A stretch of DNA of 64,000 nt from Aquibacillus kalidii (GCF_014280935.1 NZ_JACLZI010000037.1:1-64000); one strand, 5' to 3'. Positions 7,643-15,556 are shown, counted from the stretch's first letter. Notes: a model not told the origin generated them from the sequence alone. Program-made: numbers and translations.

Positions 7643-8104
7643 CTACTCCTGATTACGTTCTTTTTTAAATAAACCTCGAAGTCTCGTTATAATAACAACT
7701 AGCATGAGTAGAGAGAAGATTAATATCGATAATTGAGAAATATAAATTTCTATTGGCATATCTTTAAAGAAAAACACCATTATGAGTACCTCCGCAACTC
7801 CAGCCAACATGGAGAATCCGAGTATAACGGTTAATAAATAAAGTTTTATCTTTTTGTATATCTGATTGCCAAACAAAAAGTGAATATAAAGATATAGAAC
7901 AATGCTACCTACTAAAAAAAAGCCTATGTAATCATGAAAGGGCATTGTCATGTACTCTTCGTATGGCATATCTACTGTAATAACATTTCCAGCCCATAAC
8001 AAATGGAAGATGAAACTATATAATGCAGTAAAAAATCCCAATACTAGAAAAATCACTAAATCCCCAAGATATTGAAGAAGCTTAATTCCATTACCTTTTT
8101 CCAC
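7643..8104 (-). CDS. Four-helix membrane protein, unknown
   Basis: 153 residues starting at GTG after GGGGACAGAT. Four hydrophobic spans: VIFLVLGFFTALYSFIFHLL, a second around YIGFFLVGSIVLYLYIHFLF, a third around LLTVILGFSMLAGVAEVLIM, and a fourth around LSILIFSLLMLVVII. Basic C-terminal tail (RLRGLFKKERNQE). No conserved catalytic motif is seen. The 7388-7642 gap upstream of the decarboxylase holds no gene that I can support. Confidence 0.6.
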   Translation of the reverse strand: MEKGNGIKLLQYLGDLVIFLVLGFFTALYSFIFHLLWAGNVITVDMPYEEYMTMPFHDYIGFFLVGSIVLYLYIHFLFGNQIYKKIKLYLLTVILGFSMLAGVAEVLIMVFFFKDMPIEIYISQLSILIFSLLMLVVIITRLRGLFKKERNQE

Positions 8105-8204
8105 ATCTGTCCCCGCCTTTTATGTGCTTAAAGCTAATAAGTGTAATATCTCACAAATCAAAAAATAAAGACTGTCTCAGATTTATTTATGTTAGACGAT
8201 AAAG

Positions 8205-8250
8205 CTAAAAAAACAAAAAACAGGGTTGAAAAACCGAAACCAATCCCCTG
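8205..8250 (-). terminator. Hairpin with T tract
   Basis: In minus sense CAGGGGATTGG...CCCTG then TTTTTTGTTTTTTT. It lies downstream of the broken DUF5694 gene and would end its transcript. The rest of 8105-8325 holds no supportable gene. Confidence 0.65.
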
Positions 8251-8325
8251 CCCAATTAGCCGGAACCACATCTCTTAAATAGTCAAAGTCCCTCACTTGT
8301 AAGGTACTAACAGGCTCACGCTCAA

Positions 8326-9000
8326 CTAAAATGGATTTGTCACACTCCATCCATGTCCTTCAAACAACTTTCTTAACAACCATAGATGGTCACTGCCAAT
8401 TATGAGTAGTATGCGTTCGTCAGGATTGTTGGTCTCAATAATATTCTTAAAAATCAATAGTTCCCTTTCCATCTATTTCTGCAAGAAATTAAAACCAACC
8501 TTTCTACCATTTTTGTCTGTTATAACAACAAATGACAAATACACTTCTTCCAGTGCTTTTGTAGACTTTTTGTCATTTAGTTTTTTATATGATTCTATCA
8601 ATGGCGTGTCTAAACTAATATCAGGGGTGTTTTGTTGAATGTTTTTCATTTTATGTGCTATTTCAGGATAGGAATTTTGGATTGTTTGATTTAGTTCAAT
8701 CATATCTGCGGATGAAATTTGACCAGGTGAATCAACTGCATATACTTTATCATGTCCTAAACTGTTAGCTAACCCAAATCCAACCTGGTGAATTTCATTG
8801 CTTGAATATCCTCCATCTATTTGTTGATATTCTTTATTTAGTTCTTTTTCTTTTAAAATATCCCACTCTAAAGCTACTTTTTCAGGTTTGAAATCTGCTA
8901 AATATTCCACCAACTCTTTTATATCATTTTCTTTCTTTTCTATCAGTTCTTCATATTGTTCAAAATGATAAGTGCCAACTAGTATAATTTCTCTTTCCAA
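8326..9000 (-). pseudogene. DUF5694-like gene broken by an in-frame amber codon
   Basis: The N-terminal part begins EREIILVGTYHFEQ and continues through KVALEWD and VYAVDSPGQ, which I recognise as DUF5694 (a TraB/Tiki-like fold). A TAG at 8473-8475 ends it after GFNFLQK. The same frame then continues without interruption: MERELLIFKNIIET, RILLIIGSDHLWLL, ending at TAG 8326. The second half is the expected family C-terminus (IIGSGHxxxL-type motif), and the stop lies where an aromatic residue, probably Trp, is expected. One TGG-to-TAG change would explain it. Start TTG at 9000 is set by TTAGGGGAG; 9018 is an in-frame alternative. Confidence 0.8.
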
Positions 9001-9004
9001 ATTC

Positions 9005-9402
9005 TTCTCCCCTAACAATGTAAGTTCTACTAGTTTTCCATCTAATACTTCTAAGCAACTCTTTTTCCACTTTAGGCTTTAGAGTAATAATTACCTTGAT
9101 AGGTTTGTTAGTTGGAAGAACTCTTGTTCTGGTTTCATTAATTTTGTTCACTTACCCGATTGAAAGTAGATTTCCTTTTTGTTTTCATACTTAACCTCTA
9201 CGTCCATAGTCCCAAACTCAATTATACTTGATTCATTACGTGGCATTACTTCTCCCTTCCAATCAATCGCGTCGTTAATCAATCCAACAATTTGTTGAAT
9301 TTTAATTTTATCTGTTATCTGAGAACATTTTTTGTCTGTTGAACTTTTATAAATACAAATACTCTCCGGGACTTTTTCAATCCAAGTCGTTGCGTTATGT
9401 AT
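9005..9402 (-). pseudogene. Decayed gene fragments
   Basis: An open stretch of about 84 codons (9148-9402) has no start codon. It follows the stop of the next gene in the same frame and reads TTWIEKVPESICIYKSS, QQIVGLINDAIDWKGEV, IIEFGTMDVEVKYENKKEI. Downstream, 9005-9147 reads in more than one frame (EQEFFQLTNLS; SCLEVLDGKLVELTL) and looks like a second frameshifted remnant. Neither has a recognised family. Together with the DUF5694 gene they form a graveyard of decaying genes. Confidence 0.45.
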
Positions 9403-9807
9403 TTATCTTTTGTCAAAACTGACCTCTGTTCGATCTTCATATTGATTATAATAAGCTGCAATACTTAATTCCCCATCAAAGCCAGTTTTTATCCAGCTAG
9501 AATGAAAGCCACTCCAATCATTTTCTGTATCACTATCTTGGAGTGCAGATCCTTCGTAATCCAGATTCCAATCTAAGCTAGGGAGCTCTCTTAAGTAATA
9601 CTCATATATATCAACCCAACGGTTTCCATCGATAACATAATTGGATTGAGTGGGTTTTAAACCCTCGAACAACGGTATGTCATCCGTTTTCTCTGGAATA
9701 ATAGACATCCCTTCATAAGTATCATCCGTGATCTTTAGAAATAATAACCAGCCTATAAAAATCAAAAAAATTATAATACCAAAAATTAACCAATTTGTTT
9801 TTTTCAT
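9403..9807 (-). CDS. Membrane-anchored protein, unknown
   Basis: 134 residues from the ATG at 9807, chosen because GAGGTG is placed six bases before it; the frame is open 129 bases further upstream but that part reads poorly. One N-terminal membrane span (NWLIFGIIIFLIFIGWLLF), then a soluble domain with NRWVDIYEYYLRELP and WIKTGFDGELSIAAYYNQ. That pattern recalls small Bacillus YfjS-like or lipoprotein-like extracellular domains, but I cannot name a family. No partner gene. Confidence 0.65.
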   Translation of the reverse strand: MKKTNWLIFGIIIFLIFIGWLLFLKITDDTYEGMSIIPEKTDDIPLFEGLKPTQSNYVIDGNRWVDIYEYYLRELPSLDWNLDYEGSALQDSDTENDWSGFHSSWIKTGFDGELSIAAYYNQYEDRTEVSFDKR

Positions 9808-9850
9808 TCCATACACCTCAAACCATTCTTTACTATCTAGGTATACTACT

Positions 9851-9994
9851 TTACCACAAATTCCCATTAAAAAGGAAAAGATCGCCAAAATTGACGATCT
9901 CTTGATATACTTTTTCAACCCTATCAGGTTCTTCACTTAGGAAATACAAAGTATCGATTGTTTTTTCATACCCCTTTCTTATTTCCTTAGCCAC
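9851..9994 (-). pseudogene. Possible small ORF or remnant
   Basis: A frame from GTG 9994 coding AKEIRKGYEKTIDTLYFLSE, then a DRVEKVYQEIV segment, ends at TAA 9851. The composition is protein-like, but there is no good SD, and it contains a hairpin (AGATCG/CGATCT with T tract). It may be the tail of a lost gene. Confidence 0.25.
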
Positions 9995-10142
9995 CAACAA
10001 ATATTTTCCAGTAGTTTTTTACTCCTGCACATTGCCAACTGTCGGTATGCTATTGATTAAAATCCATCAAAGGATACGACTTCTATTTTCGTTGCTTACT
10101 CTTTACATCTATTAAATGAATGGTTAATAAAATGGTTTTGAT

Positions 10143-10586
10143 CTACTGTATTGGTTCAACTAACTTTTCGATATAATTATAATCAATAGGAATGTTTGTC
10201 GACCTGTAAAAGAACCCTCTATATCTTATTGTTTTACTTGAGTTTATTATTAAACTCTTAATTTCGTTTCCTTTGCTATCAAAAATGGTTGCTCTAAAAT
10301 TAAAACCCATGTAACCGATTGATAGTTTCTCTTTTTGAAAAGTAACGTTGTTCAAATTATTGATAATATGGCTAATATCATTATTATCAGTGATCTCAAT
10401 TTCGTTCCCCGTGTTTCCATCAAATACGGTTATTTTTGATACATTGTTTGGGTCTATCTTAACAACTTTATGAGGGATAAAAGTTAATATGAAAATTAAA
10501 ACTAATACGATTGGAATTGCTAGGATAATCCATTTTCTTTTATACAAAATAAAGATTTCCTCCTTTAACAAGTAAATATATTTCAT
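10143..10586 (-). CDS. Single-pass membrane protein, unknown
   Basis: 147 residues: a short cytoplasmic start, one strong membrane span (WIILAIPIVLVLIFILTFIP), then an extracytoplasmic domain with KITVFDGNTGNEIEITD and FRATIFDSKGNEIKSLIIN. The domain ends with a NYIEKLVEPIQ helix. The ATG follows AAAGGAGGA at close spacing. It resembles widely spread, uncharacterised Bacillaceae proteins with one N-terminal helix. No partner gene. Confidence 0.65.
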   Translation of the reverse strand: MKYIYLLKEEIFILYKRKWIILAIPIVLVLIFILTFIPHKVVKIDPNNVSKITVFDGNTGNEIEITDNNDISHIINNLNNVTFQKEKLSIGYMGFNFRATIFDSKGNEIKSLIINSSKTIRYRGFFYRSTNIPIDYNYIEKLVEPIQ

Positions 10587-10599
10587 AAAGCTAGTTTGA

Positions 10600-10790
10600 T
10601 TTTATAATATTATAAAAGGAAAGAACAAACCTCACAGAGCGTTGGTTAGCGACGTACGGACTGGACTGACTGTGCGAGATAAAGGTAGTGCGGTGAAGGA
10701 AGTGATTTAGGAAATTTTTCGTAGGGAGGTGAAGGGATTCTCTAGCAGCGTACATGGATGAGGGTGCTTTTACCTGTATCCCTAGCAATA
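10600..10790. repeat. Probable dispersed repeat (non-coding)
   Basis: A G/C-richer block with segments GGTTAGCGACGTACGGACTG and GAAGGAAGTGATTTAGG. It carries an open minus-strand frame with no SD. From memory, similar translated fragments are widespread as spurious proteins in Bacillaceae genomes, so I read it as a dispersed repetitive element rather than a gene. There is no second copy in this window to confirm that. Confidence 0.45.
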
Positions 10791-10848
10791 AAGAAAGAAG
10801 ATTCCTTTTGAGTACAACCTTTCATTGAGAGGTTATTTTCGGAATCTT
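10788..10848 (-). terminator. Terminator of the second methyltransferase
   Basis: Minus sense AAGATTCC...GGAATCTT with inner AACCT/AGGTT pairing, then CTTTCTTT. It follows the methyltransferase stop by about 35 bases. Confidence 0.65.
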
Positions 10849-10883
10849 AACTGAGAAATCAAACTAACTGTGGTAATCCTGGT

Positions 10884-11477
10884 TTACCCTTTTATAGCCT
10901 GAATACAAATAAACTTCTTATTTTTATTTTCAAAAATCTTAACTCTTTTAAATCCTATTTCCCTTAACAATATCTCCATCTCTTCTTTTGTTTTATAGGA
11001 GTGCATGTGATAATTCATTTTATATGTCTCCGCAACAATTAAGAAACAGCCTTCTGATTTCAATACTCTAAAAATTTCTTTTAAACCCTTCTCTATATCG
11101 TCCCAAAAGTAATGTGTTTGAAAAGCAGTAATGATATCAAAAGCATCTCTTTGAAACGGGAGGTTGGCTACACTTGCTCTCCTAATATCAACTTTCCCTG
11201 TTTCAACATCATGATGATTGGCTCTTATAGAATCCGTTACTGCCTGTTGGGAATAATCTATACCATATATCTTCCCATCTTTTCTCAACTGGGATAATAA
11301 TTGTATAGTTTTTCCTCCACCACATCCTATGTCTAAAATCATAGCATTATCTTTGACCACAATGTATTCAAATGCCCATTTATTCATATTTGAGTGTGCA
11401 ACATTCATTATTTTTAACATGAATGAACCTAATCTCCCACTCGGATTTTTAGCTTGACCAATCAACTTTTTTAACAA
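10884..11477 (-). CDS. Class I SAM-dependent methyltransferase
   Basis: About 197 residues. Motif I is AMILDIGCGGGKTI (about residue 50), the motif II acidic turn is IYGIDYSQQAV, motif IV is FDIITAFQTHYFWDDI, and the post-motif is SEGCFLIVAET. This is the Methyltransf_11/25 type; substrate unknown. The TTG at 11477 starts at LKKLIGQAKNPSGRLG, where homologues I recall start, with GAGGTGA just upstream; ATG 11501 has no SD. Stand-alone unit. Confidence 0.85.
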   Translation of the reverse strand: MLKKLIGQAKNPSGRLGSFMLKIMNVAHSNMNKWAFEYIVVKDNAMILDIGCGGGKTIQLLSQLRKDGKIYGIDYSQQAVTDSIRANHHDVETGKVDIRRASVANLPFQRDAFDIITAFQTHYFWDDIEKGLKEIFRVLKSEGCFLIVAETYKMNYHMHSYKTKEEMEILLREIGFKRVKIFENKNKKFICIQAIKG

Positions 11478-11602
11478 GTTCACCTCATACCACCTATACA
11501 CATCAGAATTTTAGTTTACGATAAAAATACTTGTTTTGCTTTATGACAATTCATCAATGAGAGCCAATATCTCAAACATAATCGTCTATTTCAACTCCAT
11601 AG

Positions 11603-11950
11603 TCATTCACAAACCATTATTAAATTACCATCAGGGTCTTTAAAATTAAACCAATGGCCATTCTCGATTTCTGTAACTAACTCCACCTTCTTCTTTCGCA
11701 TAAACTCATATGCTTGTTTAATAGATTCCGTATGTAATTGTAAGGCCGGAATATTATACACGTTATCTGGACTATAAATTTTACTGTCCAGAATAATATT
11801 GGTACCTGTTAATGGAAGCACGTAAATATGCCCAAAGAAGATTTCGCCATCTGCTGGCAAACCTAACAAATCACAATACCAATCACGAGCACTTTCTATG
11901 TTACTTACCGGGACAAAGACGCCGTTGATTTTAGCTGAAATAGGATTCAT
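11603..11950 (-). CDS. VOC-family (glyoxalase/bleomycin-resistance fold) protein
   Basis: 115 residues from ATG 11950, set by GGAGGAATTATT; the open frame extends upstream but without SD. Features of the fold: VFVPVSNIESARDWYCDLLG at the start and HWFNFKDPDGNLIMVCE at the end, the typical closing strand with its Glu ligand. Such proteins bind metal and catalyse isomerase or dioxygenase steps, or sequester drugs. Single beta-alpha-beta-beta-beta pair set; function not predictable. Confidence 0.85.
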   Translation of the reverse strand: MNPISAKINGVFVPVSNIESARDWYCDLLGLPADGEIFFGHIYVLPLTGTNIILDSKIYSPDNVYNIPALQLHTESIKQAYEFMRKKKVELVTEIENGHWFNFKDPDGNLIMVCE

Positions 11951-12020
11951 AATAATTCCTCCATTTGTTTTTTTGTATAATACATTCGGCACAACTAACT
12001 CAATTCCTTTCTTTTTAACA

Positions 12021-12061
12021 AAAAAAGGAAGAATCATCTACTAGATGCTCCTTCCTTTTTT
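12021..12061. terminator. Strong terminator of the 44-residue gene
   Basis: AAAAAGGAAG pairs with CTTCCTTTTT, with inner CATCTA/TAGATG; a T run follows in minus sense. It lies 15 bases after the stop of the small gene. Confidence 0.8.
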
Positions 12062-12075
12062 CACTAACTCATCTG

Positions 12076-12210
12076 TTATTTTTTTTTTGCAGATTGTTTT
12101 CCCTTAGACTTTTGATGTTGTGTTTCAGTATCGTCATTCATTCTTAATGTAGAAGAACCCAAATTATTATTAAGTGCGGCCTCTTCATTCAACTTTTCTT
12201 CCCTAGCCAT
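12076..12210 (-). CDS. 44-residue hydrophilic protein, unannotated type
   Basis: ATG at 12210 with SD GGAGGGAATATGG. The peptide begins MAREEKLNEEAALNNN and ends KSKGKQSAKKK; it is acidic then basic, with no hydrophobic span. A strong terminator follows. The composition recalls small spore or stress proteins (SASP-like minor proteins), but I see no GPR cleavage motif. The lysine tail is coded by a run of ten A, a slippage-prone site. Confidence 0.6.
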   Translation of the reverse strand: MAREEKLNEEAALNNNLGSSTLRMNDDTETQHQKSKGKQSAKKK

Positions 12211-12407
12211 CCATATTCCCTCCAATAATATATTTAATTAAGTTAGTTTTTAGCAAAAAGCATAAATTATTCGTTATTACATAAGCTTCTTATCACAACT
12301 ACTGCTGCTTTTGTCACAATATAAAGTAAAAGATAGATTGTGCGACTGAATTTCACTGCTCGCCGAGGTTTGTAAGATACAAAAGTACATCCTTTTATTA
12401 GCGGTGA

Positions 12408-12535
12408 TTGTAGTGGCGGACAGTCGACTCCAGCGGGAAAAGCAACAGCTGAAGATCCCGGAGGAAGCGGTCTTCTTCCGAGGAAGCTGAAGCGTTGCCC
12501 GCGGAAAGCGACTGCCCGGAGCGGAGATCACTAAC
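12408..12535. repeat. GC-rich dispersed repeat
   Basis: Much more G/C-rich than its surroundings. It holds GGACAGTCGACTCCAGCGGG, AGAAGATCCCGG-type and GCGTTGCCCGCGGAAAGCGA segments. I recognise this as a repeated element common in many Bacillaceae genomes that creates spurious ORFs on both strands; an 84-codon minus frame here is such an artefact. The rest of 12211-12666 holds the terminator at 12604 and no gene. Confidence 0.65.
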
Positions 12536-12603
12536 TCGTTATGACGTATTTTTTCATATGTTTACAATAAAAGAAACGACAAAGTTTACGAAAAACGCCT
12601 CCA

Positions 12604-12633
12604 TAAAAAAAGTACTCTCCTAAAGGAAAGCAC
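12604..12633 (-). terminator. Intrinsic terminator of the 26-residue gene
   Basis: Minus sense GTGCTTTCC TTTA GGAGAGTAC then TTTTTTT, with one G-U and one A-C position. It lies 34 bases after the small gene's stop. Confidence 0.7.
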
Positions 12634-12666
12634 CTTACAATTTAAATGTTTACTTTTTAGCCGGCG

Positions 12667-12747
12667 TTACGAAATAACTAATATTTGAATAGTTAACATG
12701 ACAGGTGGTAAAGTAGCCGGATAATTCAAGTGTGGATAATTTTGCAT
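12667..12747 (-). CDS. 26-residue peptide
   Basis: ATG at 12747 preceded by AAAAGGAG at seven bases. It codes MQNYPHLNYPATLPPV, then a short hydrophobic tail MLTIQILVIS. SD and terminator both fit, so it is probably expressed. The Pro/Tyr-rich start plus hydrophobic end recalls tiny sporulation or membrane peptides. No family recognised. Confidence 0.45.
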   Translation of the reverse strand: MQNYPHLNYPATLPPVMLTIQILVIS

Positions 12748-12805
12748 CACGGCACTCCTTTTCTTAACCCTATACTATATGCATAACAATATAGGATGAC
12801 ACCCA

Positions 12806-12877
12806 ATGTTCTTTCCTGTAGAATTCATCATAGGAATGGGATATGATCGAGAAATACCATTTTTTAACACTACTTAA
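12806..12877 (+). CDS. Possible 23-residue peptide, divergent
   Basis: ATG at 12806 after TAGGATGACACCC, coding MFFPVEFIIGMGYDREIPFF and three more residues. It is oriented away from the 26-residue gene, sharing an AT-rich spacer with TATA-like tracts. The evidence is one weak SD and a protein-like composition only. Confidence 0.28.
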   Translation: MFFPVEFIIGMGYDREIPFFNTT

Positions 12878-12976
12878 TTTATTTAAATATCCTTCCATGT
12901 CAGTTGCGTGAAATTTCTTAATTTTCTTACAAACGTCCTATACCAATAATTAGGTTATAAACATTTTAAAACATAG

Positions 12977-13022
12977 AAAAGACCATTCTCGTGTATGTAC
13001 AGCTACTAGAATGGTCTTTTTG
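12977..13022. terminator. Terminator of the met-type operon
   Basis: AAAGACCATTCT and AGAATGGTCTTT pair around an 18-base loop, with T/A tracts on both sides. It directly follows the metQ stop (minus sense). Confidence 0.88.
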
Positions 13023-13026
13023 TTAT

Positions 13027-13869
13027 TTAGAATGCCGGAATGGCAGTTTCGTTATAATTTTCTTCTAAAAACTCACGTATCTCAGGACTAGTCATCGCTT
13101 CAGCTAACTTTTGAATTGGCTCTGAATCAGCATTATCTTTACGCGCAATCAATGTGATAGCAAATTCATTATCTATCCCTTCTGTAAGCAAAGCATCACT
13201 TTTAGGTGTCAATCCAAGTGGTGCTGCATAAGCAGGGGTCATGACAACAGCATCTGCATCATCATACATTCTTGCTAGCATTAACAAGTCTACTTCCTCA
13301 AACTTATAGTTTTTCGGATTTTCTATAATATCAGCTTGTGTATAGAAAGAACCTGTTTTTTCTTTTAACGTAATCACTTCATGTTGAGCTAGCAATGCTA
13401 AAGAACGATCAATATTAGAGCTATCATTTGCAATTGCAACTACAGATCCTTCAGGTAATTCATCCATTGAACTGAATTCTTTTGAATACACACCATAGTT
13501 CGCAAAGTAGATTGGTTTTACAGGAACTAACTCTGCATCATTATTTTTATTGAATTCCTCCATATAAGGAACATGTTGAAAGAAATTAGCATCTACTTCT
13601 TTTGCTGCAAGAGCGGTATTAGGTTGCACATTATCACTAAGTACAACCATCTCAAGGTTAATACCTTCTTCTTTTAATTTTGGTTTGACGAGCTCAAGTA
13701 TTTCCGTCATTGGCGGTATTAATGAAGCAACTTTTAATGTTACTTCTTCCTCTGTTTTTGGTTCCGTTTGTGTTTCTTCATTATTCTTAGTTGTTTCATT
13801 ATTTTCCTGGCTACAGGCTGTTAAAACGATTAGAAACAATGTTACTAGAAAAAGTAATGTCTTTTTCAT
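13027..13869 (-). CDS. metQ: Methionine-type ABC transporter substrate-binding lipoprotein
   Basis: 280 residues. Signal peptide with lipobox VLTACS, then a low-complexity linker rich in N/T/E, then the NlpA/MetQ domain: ILELVKPKLKEEGINLEMV, DANFFQHVPYMEEFN, and VDLLMLARMYDDADAVVM. It captures a ligand outside the membrane for the MetI-MetN pair. It is the last gene of the operon, 33 bases after metI. The family usually binds methionine; with no SAM riboswitch here, related amino acids remain possible. Confidence 0.9.
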   Translation of the reverse strand: MKKTLLFLVTLFLIVLTACSQENNETTKNNEETQTEPKTEEEVTLKVASLIPPMTEILELVKPKLKEEGINLEMVVLSDNVQPNTALAAKEVDANFFQHVPYMEEFNKNNDAELVPVKPIYFANYGVYSKEFSSMDELPEGSVVAIANDSSNIDRSLALLAQHEVITLKEKTGSFYTQADIIENPKNYKFEEVDLLMLARMYDDADAVVMTPAYAAPLGLTPKSDALLTEGIDNEFAITLIARKDNADSEPIQKLAEAMTSPEIREFLEENYNETAIPAF

Positions 13870-13902
13870 TTGTGATTCCCCCTACTATTCTCTTTTTATC
13901 TT

Positions 13903-14574
13903 CTATCTTTTGTCAATTAATCTGGATACAGTTGTACCAGTGAATTGTATGAACTGTACTAATATGACCATAATAATAATCATATACACCATTAAATCTG
14001 TTTTAAATTGTTGGTAACCATATCGAATCGCAAAATCGCCGATCCCACCGCCTCCGACTACACCCATAATAGTTGAATAGGAAATAAAACTTATGATTGA
14101 TGTCGTTAATCCTAGAACGAGTCCAGAACGAGCTTCCACATATAGAAATTTGATGATAATTCCTTTAACAGATGCTCCCATAGAGATAGCTGCTTCCAGG
14201 ACACCTTTTGGTATATCCAATAAAGATTGTTCAACTAATCGCGAATAATGAGCAATTGCAATGATAGATAACGGTACAGTTGCTGCCGCAGTACCTATTG
14301 CAGTCCCAATTATTAATCTTGTGAATGGAATTAAAAATACGACTAAAAGTAAAAATGGAAAAGAGCGTATGATATTTACTACTAAATTTAATGATGAAAA
14401 GATAATCCGGTTTTCGAGAATATTGCCTTTTCTACTAAGAAATAACAATGTTCCTACCGGTAGTCCAATCAATACAGCTGCTAAAATAGAAACACCAACC
14501 ATTATAAACGTTTCTACTATAGCTTGCCAAATCTCTGCTTGGTATTGAACTAATATCTCAGGCATCGTCATCAC
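13903..14574 (-). CDS. metI: Methionine-type ABC transporter permease
   Basis: 223 residues with five or six membrane spans. It has the family stretch AAATVPLSIIAIAHYSRLVE and the coupling loop EAAISMGASVKGIIIKFLYVEA (EAA motif), then GGIGDFAIRYGYQQF near the end. It overlaps the ATPase gene by 17 bases, so the two are translationally coupled. Partner of metN upstream and metQ downstream. Confidence 0.92.
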   Translation of the reverse strand: MMTMPEILVQYQAEIWQAIVETFIMVGVSILAAVLIGLPVGTLLFLSRKGNILENRIIFSSLNLVVNIIRSFPFLLLVVFLIPFTRLIIGTAIGTAAATVPLSIIAIAHYSRLVEQSLLDIPKGVLEAAISMGASVKGIIIKFLYVEARSGLVLGLTTSIISFISYSTIMGVVGGGGIGDFAIRYGYQQFKTDLMVYMIIIMVILVQFIQFTGTTVSRLIDKR

Positions 14575-15304
14575 CAGCCTTAGTTAATTGTGTTACAAAC
14601 CATTGTGGACTACTGTTTAGATGTTGAATTCCTGACGGTTCTACTGATAGCGTGTCGTAGCATTCTCCTTCAGCCATTACAGAGACTCGATTACATATAC
14701 TCTTAATAACCTCCATCTCATGGCTAACTATAACTATGGTTACTCCAAGACGTTTATTAATATTTTCTAATACACCTAATATTTCAGCAGTTGTGTTGGG
14801 ATCAAGAGATGAAGTTGGTTCGTCACATAATAAGACCTGCGGTTGGTTTGCCAATGCTCTTGCAATCGCAACACGCTGCTTTTGTCCCCCACTTAATTCC
14901 GCAGGGTATTTATCCTGTAAACTCTCCAACCCAACGAATTGAAGACACTCAACCACTCGGTTCCGAAGTTTCTGCTTTGGAAATTTTGCAATTTCTAATG
15001 GTACCGCAACATTATCATAAACCGATTTATTTGCTACGAGATTAAAGTGTTGAAAAATCATCCCAATTGATTGACGTGCATGTCGAAGTTGTTTGCTAGT
15101 CATCTCCGTTAAACATTGACCATTAACTTCTACTTCCCCGTTATCTGGGATTTCCAACAAATTCATTAATCTCAGTAATGTTGACTTCCCAGCTCCGCTT
15201 GCACCAATAATCCCATAAATCTCACCTTTATGTATTGTTAAAGATGTCGACTTTATAGCCGAAAACTGTGAAAAGCTTTTCGTTACATTTTTCAATTTAA
15301 TCAT
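14558..15304 (-). CDS. metN: Methionine-type ABC transporter ATPase, short form
   Basis: 248 residues. Walker A GASGAGKST (about 33-41), Q-loop MIFQHFNLVA, signature LSGGQKQRVAIARALA, Walker B VLLCDEPTSSLD, H-switch IVIVSHEM. Typical MetN proteins are about 340 residues and carry a C-terminal NIL/ACT domain that binds methionine and shuts the pump; here the frame stops about 90 residues early, overlapping metI, so that domain is absent. SD GGAAGGGGG precedes the ATG. First gene of the operon. Confidence 0.9.
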   Translation of the reverse strand: MIKLKNVTKSFSQFSAIKSTSLTIHKGEIYGIIGASGAGKSTLLRLMNLLEIPDNGEVEVNGQCLTEMTSKQLRHARQSIGMIFQHFNLVANKSVYDNVAVPLEIAKFPKQKLRNRVVECLQFVGLESLQDKYPAELSGGQKQRVAIARALANQPQVLLCDEPTSSLDPNTTAEILGVLENINKRLGVTIVIVSHEMEVIKSICNRVSVMAEGECYDTLSVEPSGIQHLNSSPQWFVTQLTKAGDDDA

Positions 15305-15350
15305 AAAAAAACCCCCTTCCTACTATTTGAAAGGTGATTAGAACTTTTCT

Positions 15351-15379
15351 ATTATAGCTTAATATGAGGGGGTTGTCAT
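15351..15379 (-). promoter_or_regulatory. Promoter of the metNIQ operon
   Basis: Minus strand ATGACA (15374-15379), 17-base spacer, TATAAT (15351-15356). The leader is about 40 bases. I see no SAM riboswitch or T-box in it, although met transport operons in Bacilli often have one. Confidence 0.7.
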
Positions 15380-15487
15380 TTTCTCAGGTTTTATTACTTA
15401 GTAATTTTTCGAGTAAAAGCTTCTAAGAACTAAAAATTCACGAAAATAACAGAATATGATGCTACTCCATTCTCAAAAAGCTTTTTG

Positions 15488-15516
15488 TTGTCTACAATAA
15501 TAATACTTGCTAGAAT
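15488..15516 (+). promoter_or_regulatory. Promoter of the CAP-domain gene
   Basis: TTGTCT (15488-15493), 17-base spacer, TAGAAT (15511-15516), about 40 bases before the GTG start. Confidence 0.55.
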
Positions 15517-15556
15517 AATGAGTTATTAGATACCGTGAGACGGGAGTGCCTTTTTT

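Noticed and set aside
8960-9151. 63-codon minus-strand ORF starting GTG
   Set aside because: Overlaps the start of the DUF5694 gene and looks like an alternate reading of a decayed remnant; the TGA/GTG overlap is probably chance.
10591-10788. 65-codon minus-strand ORF
   Set aside because: No SD, and the sequence looks like a dispersed non-coding repeat that yields spurious proteins in many Bacillaceae genomes.
12277-12531. 84-codon minus-strand ORF
   Set aside because: It lies inside the GC-rich repeat; composition reflects the repeat and there is no SD.
15305-15350. SAM riboswitch before metN
   Set aside because: The leader is only about 40 bases and lacks S-box motifs.
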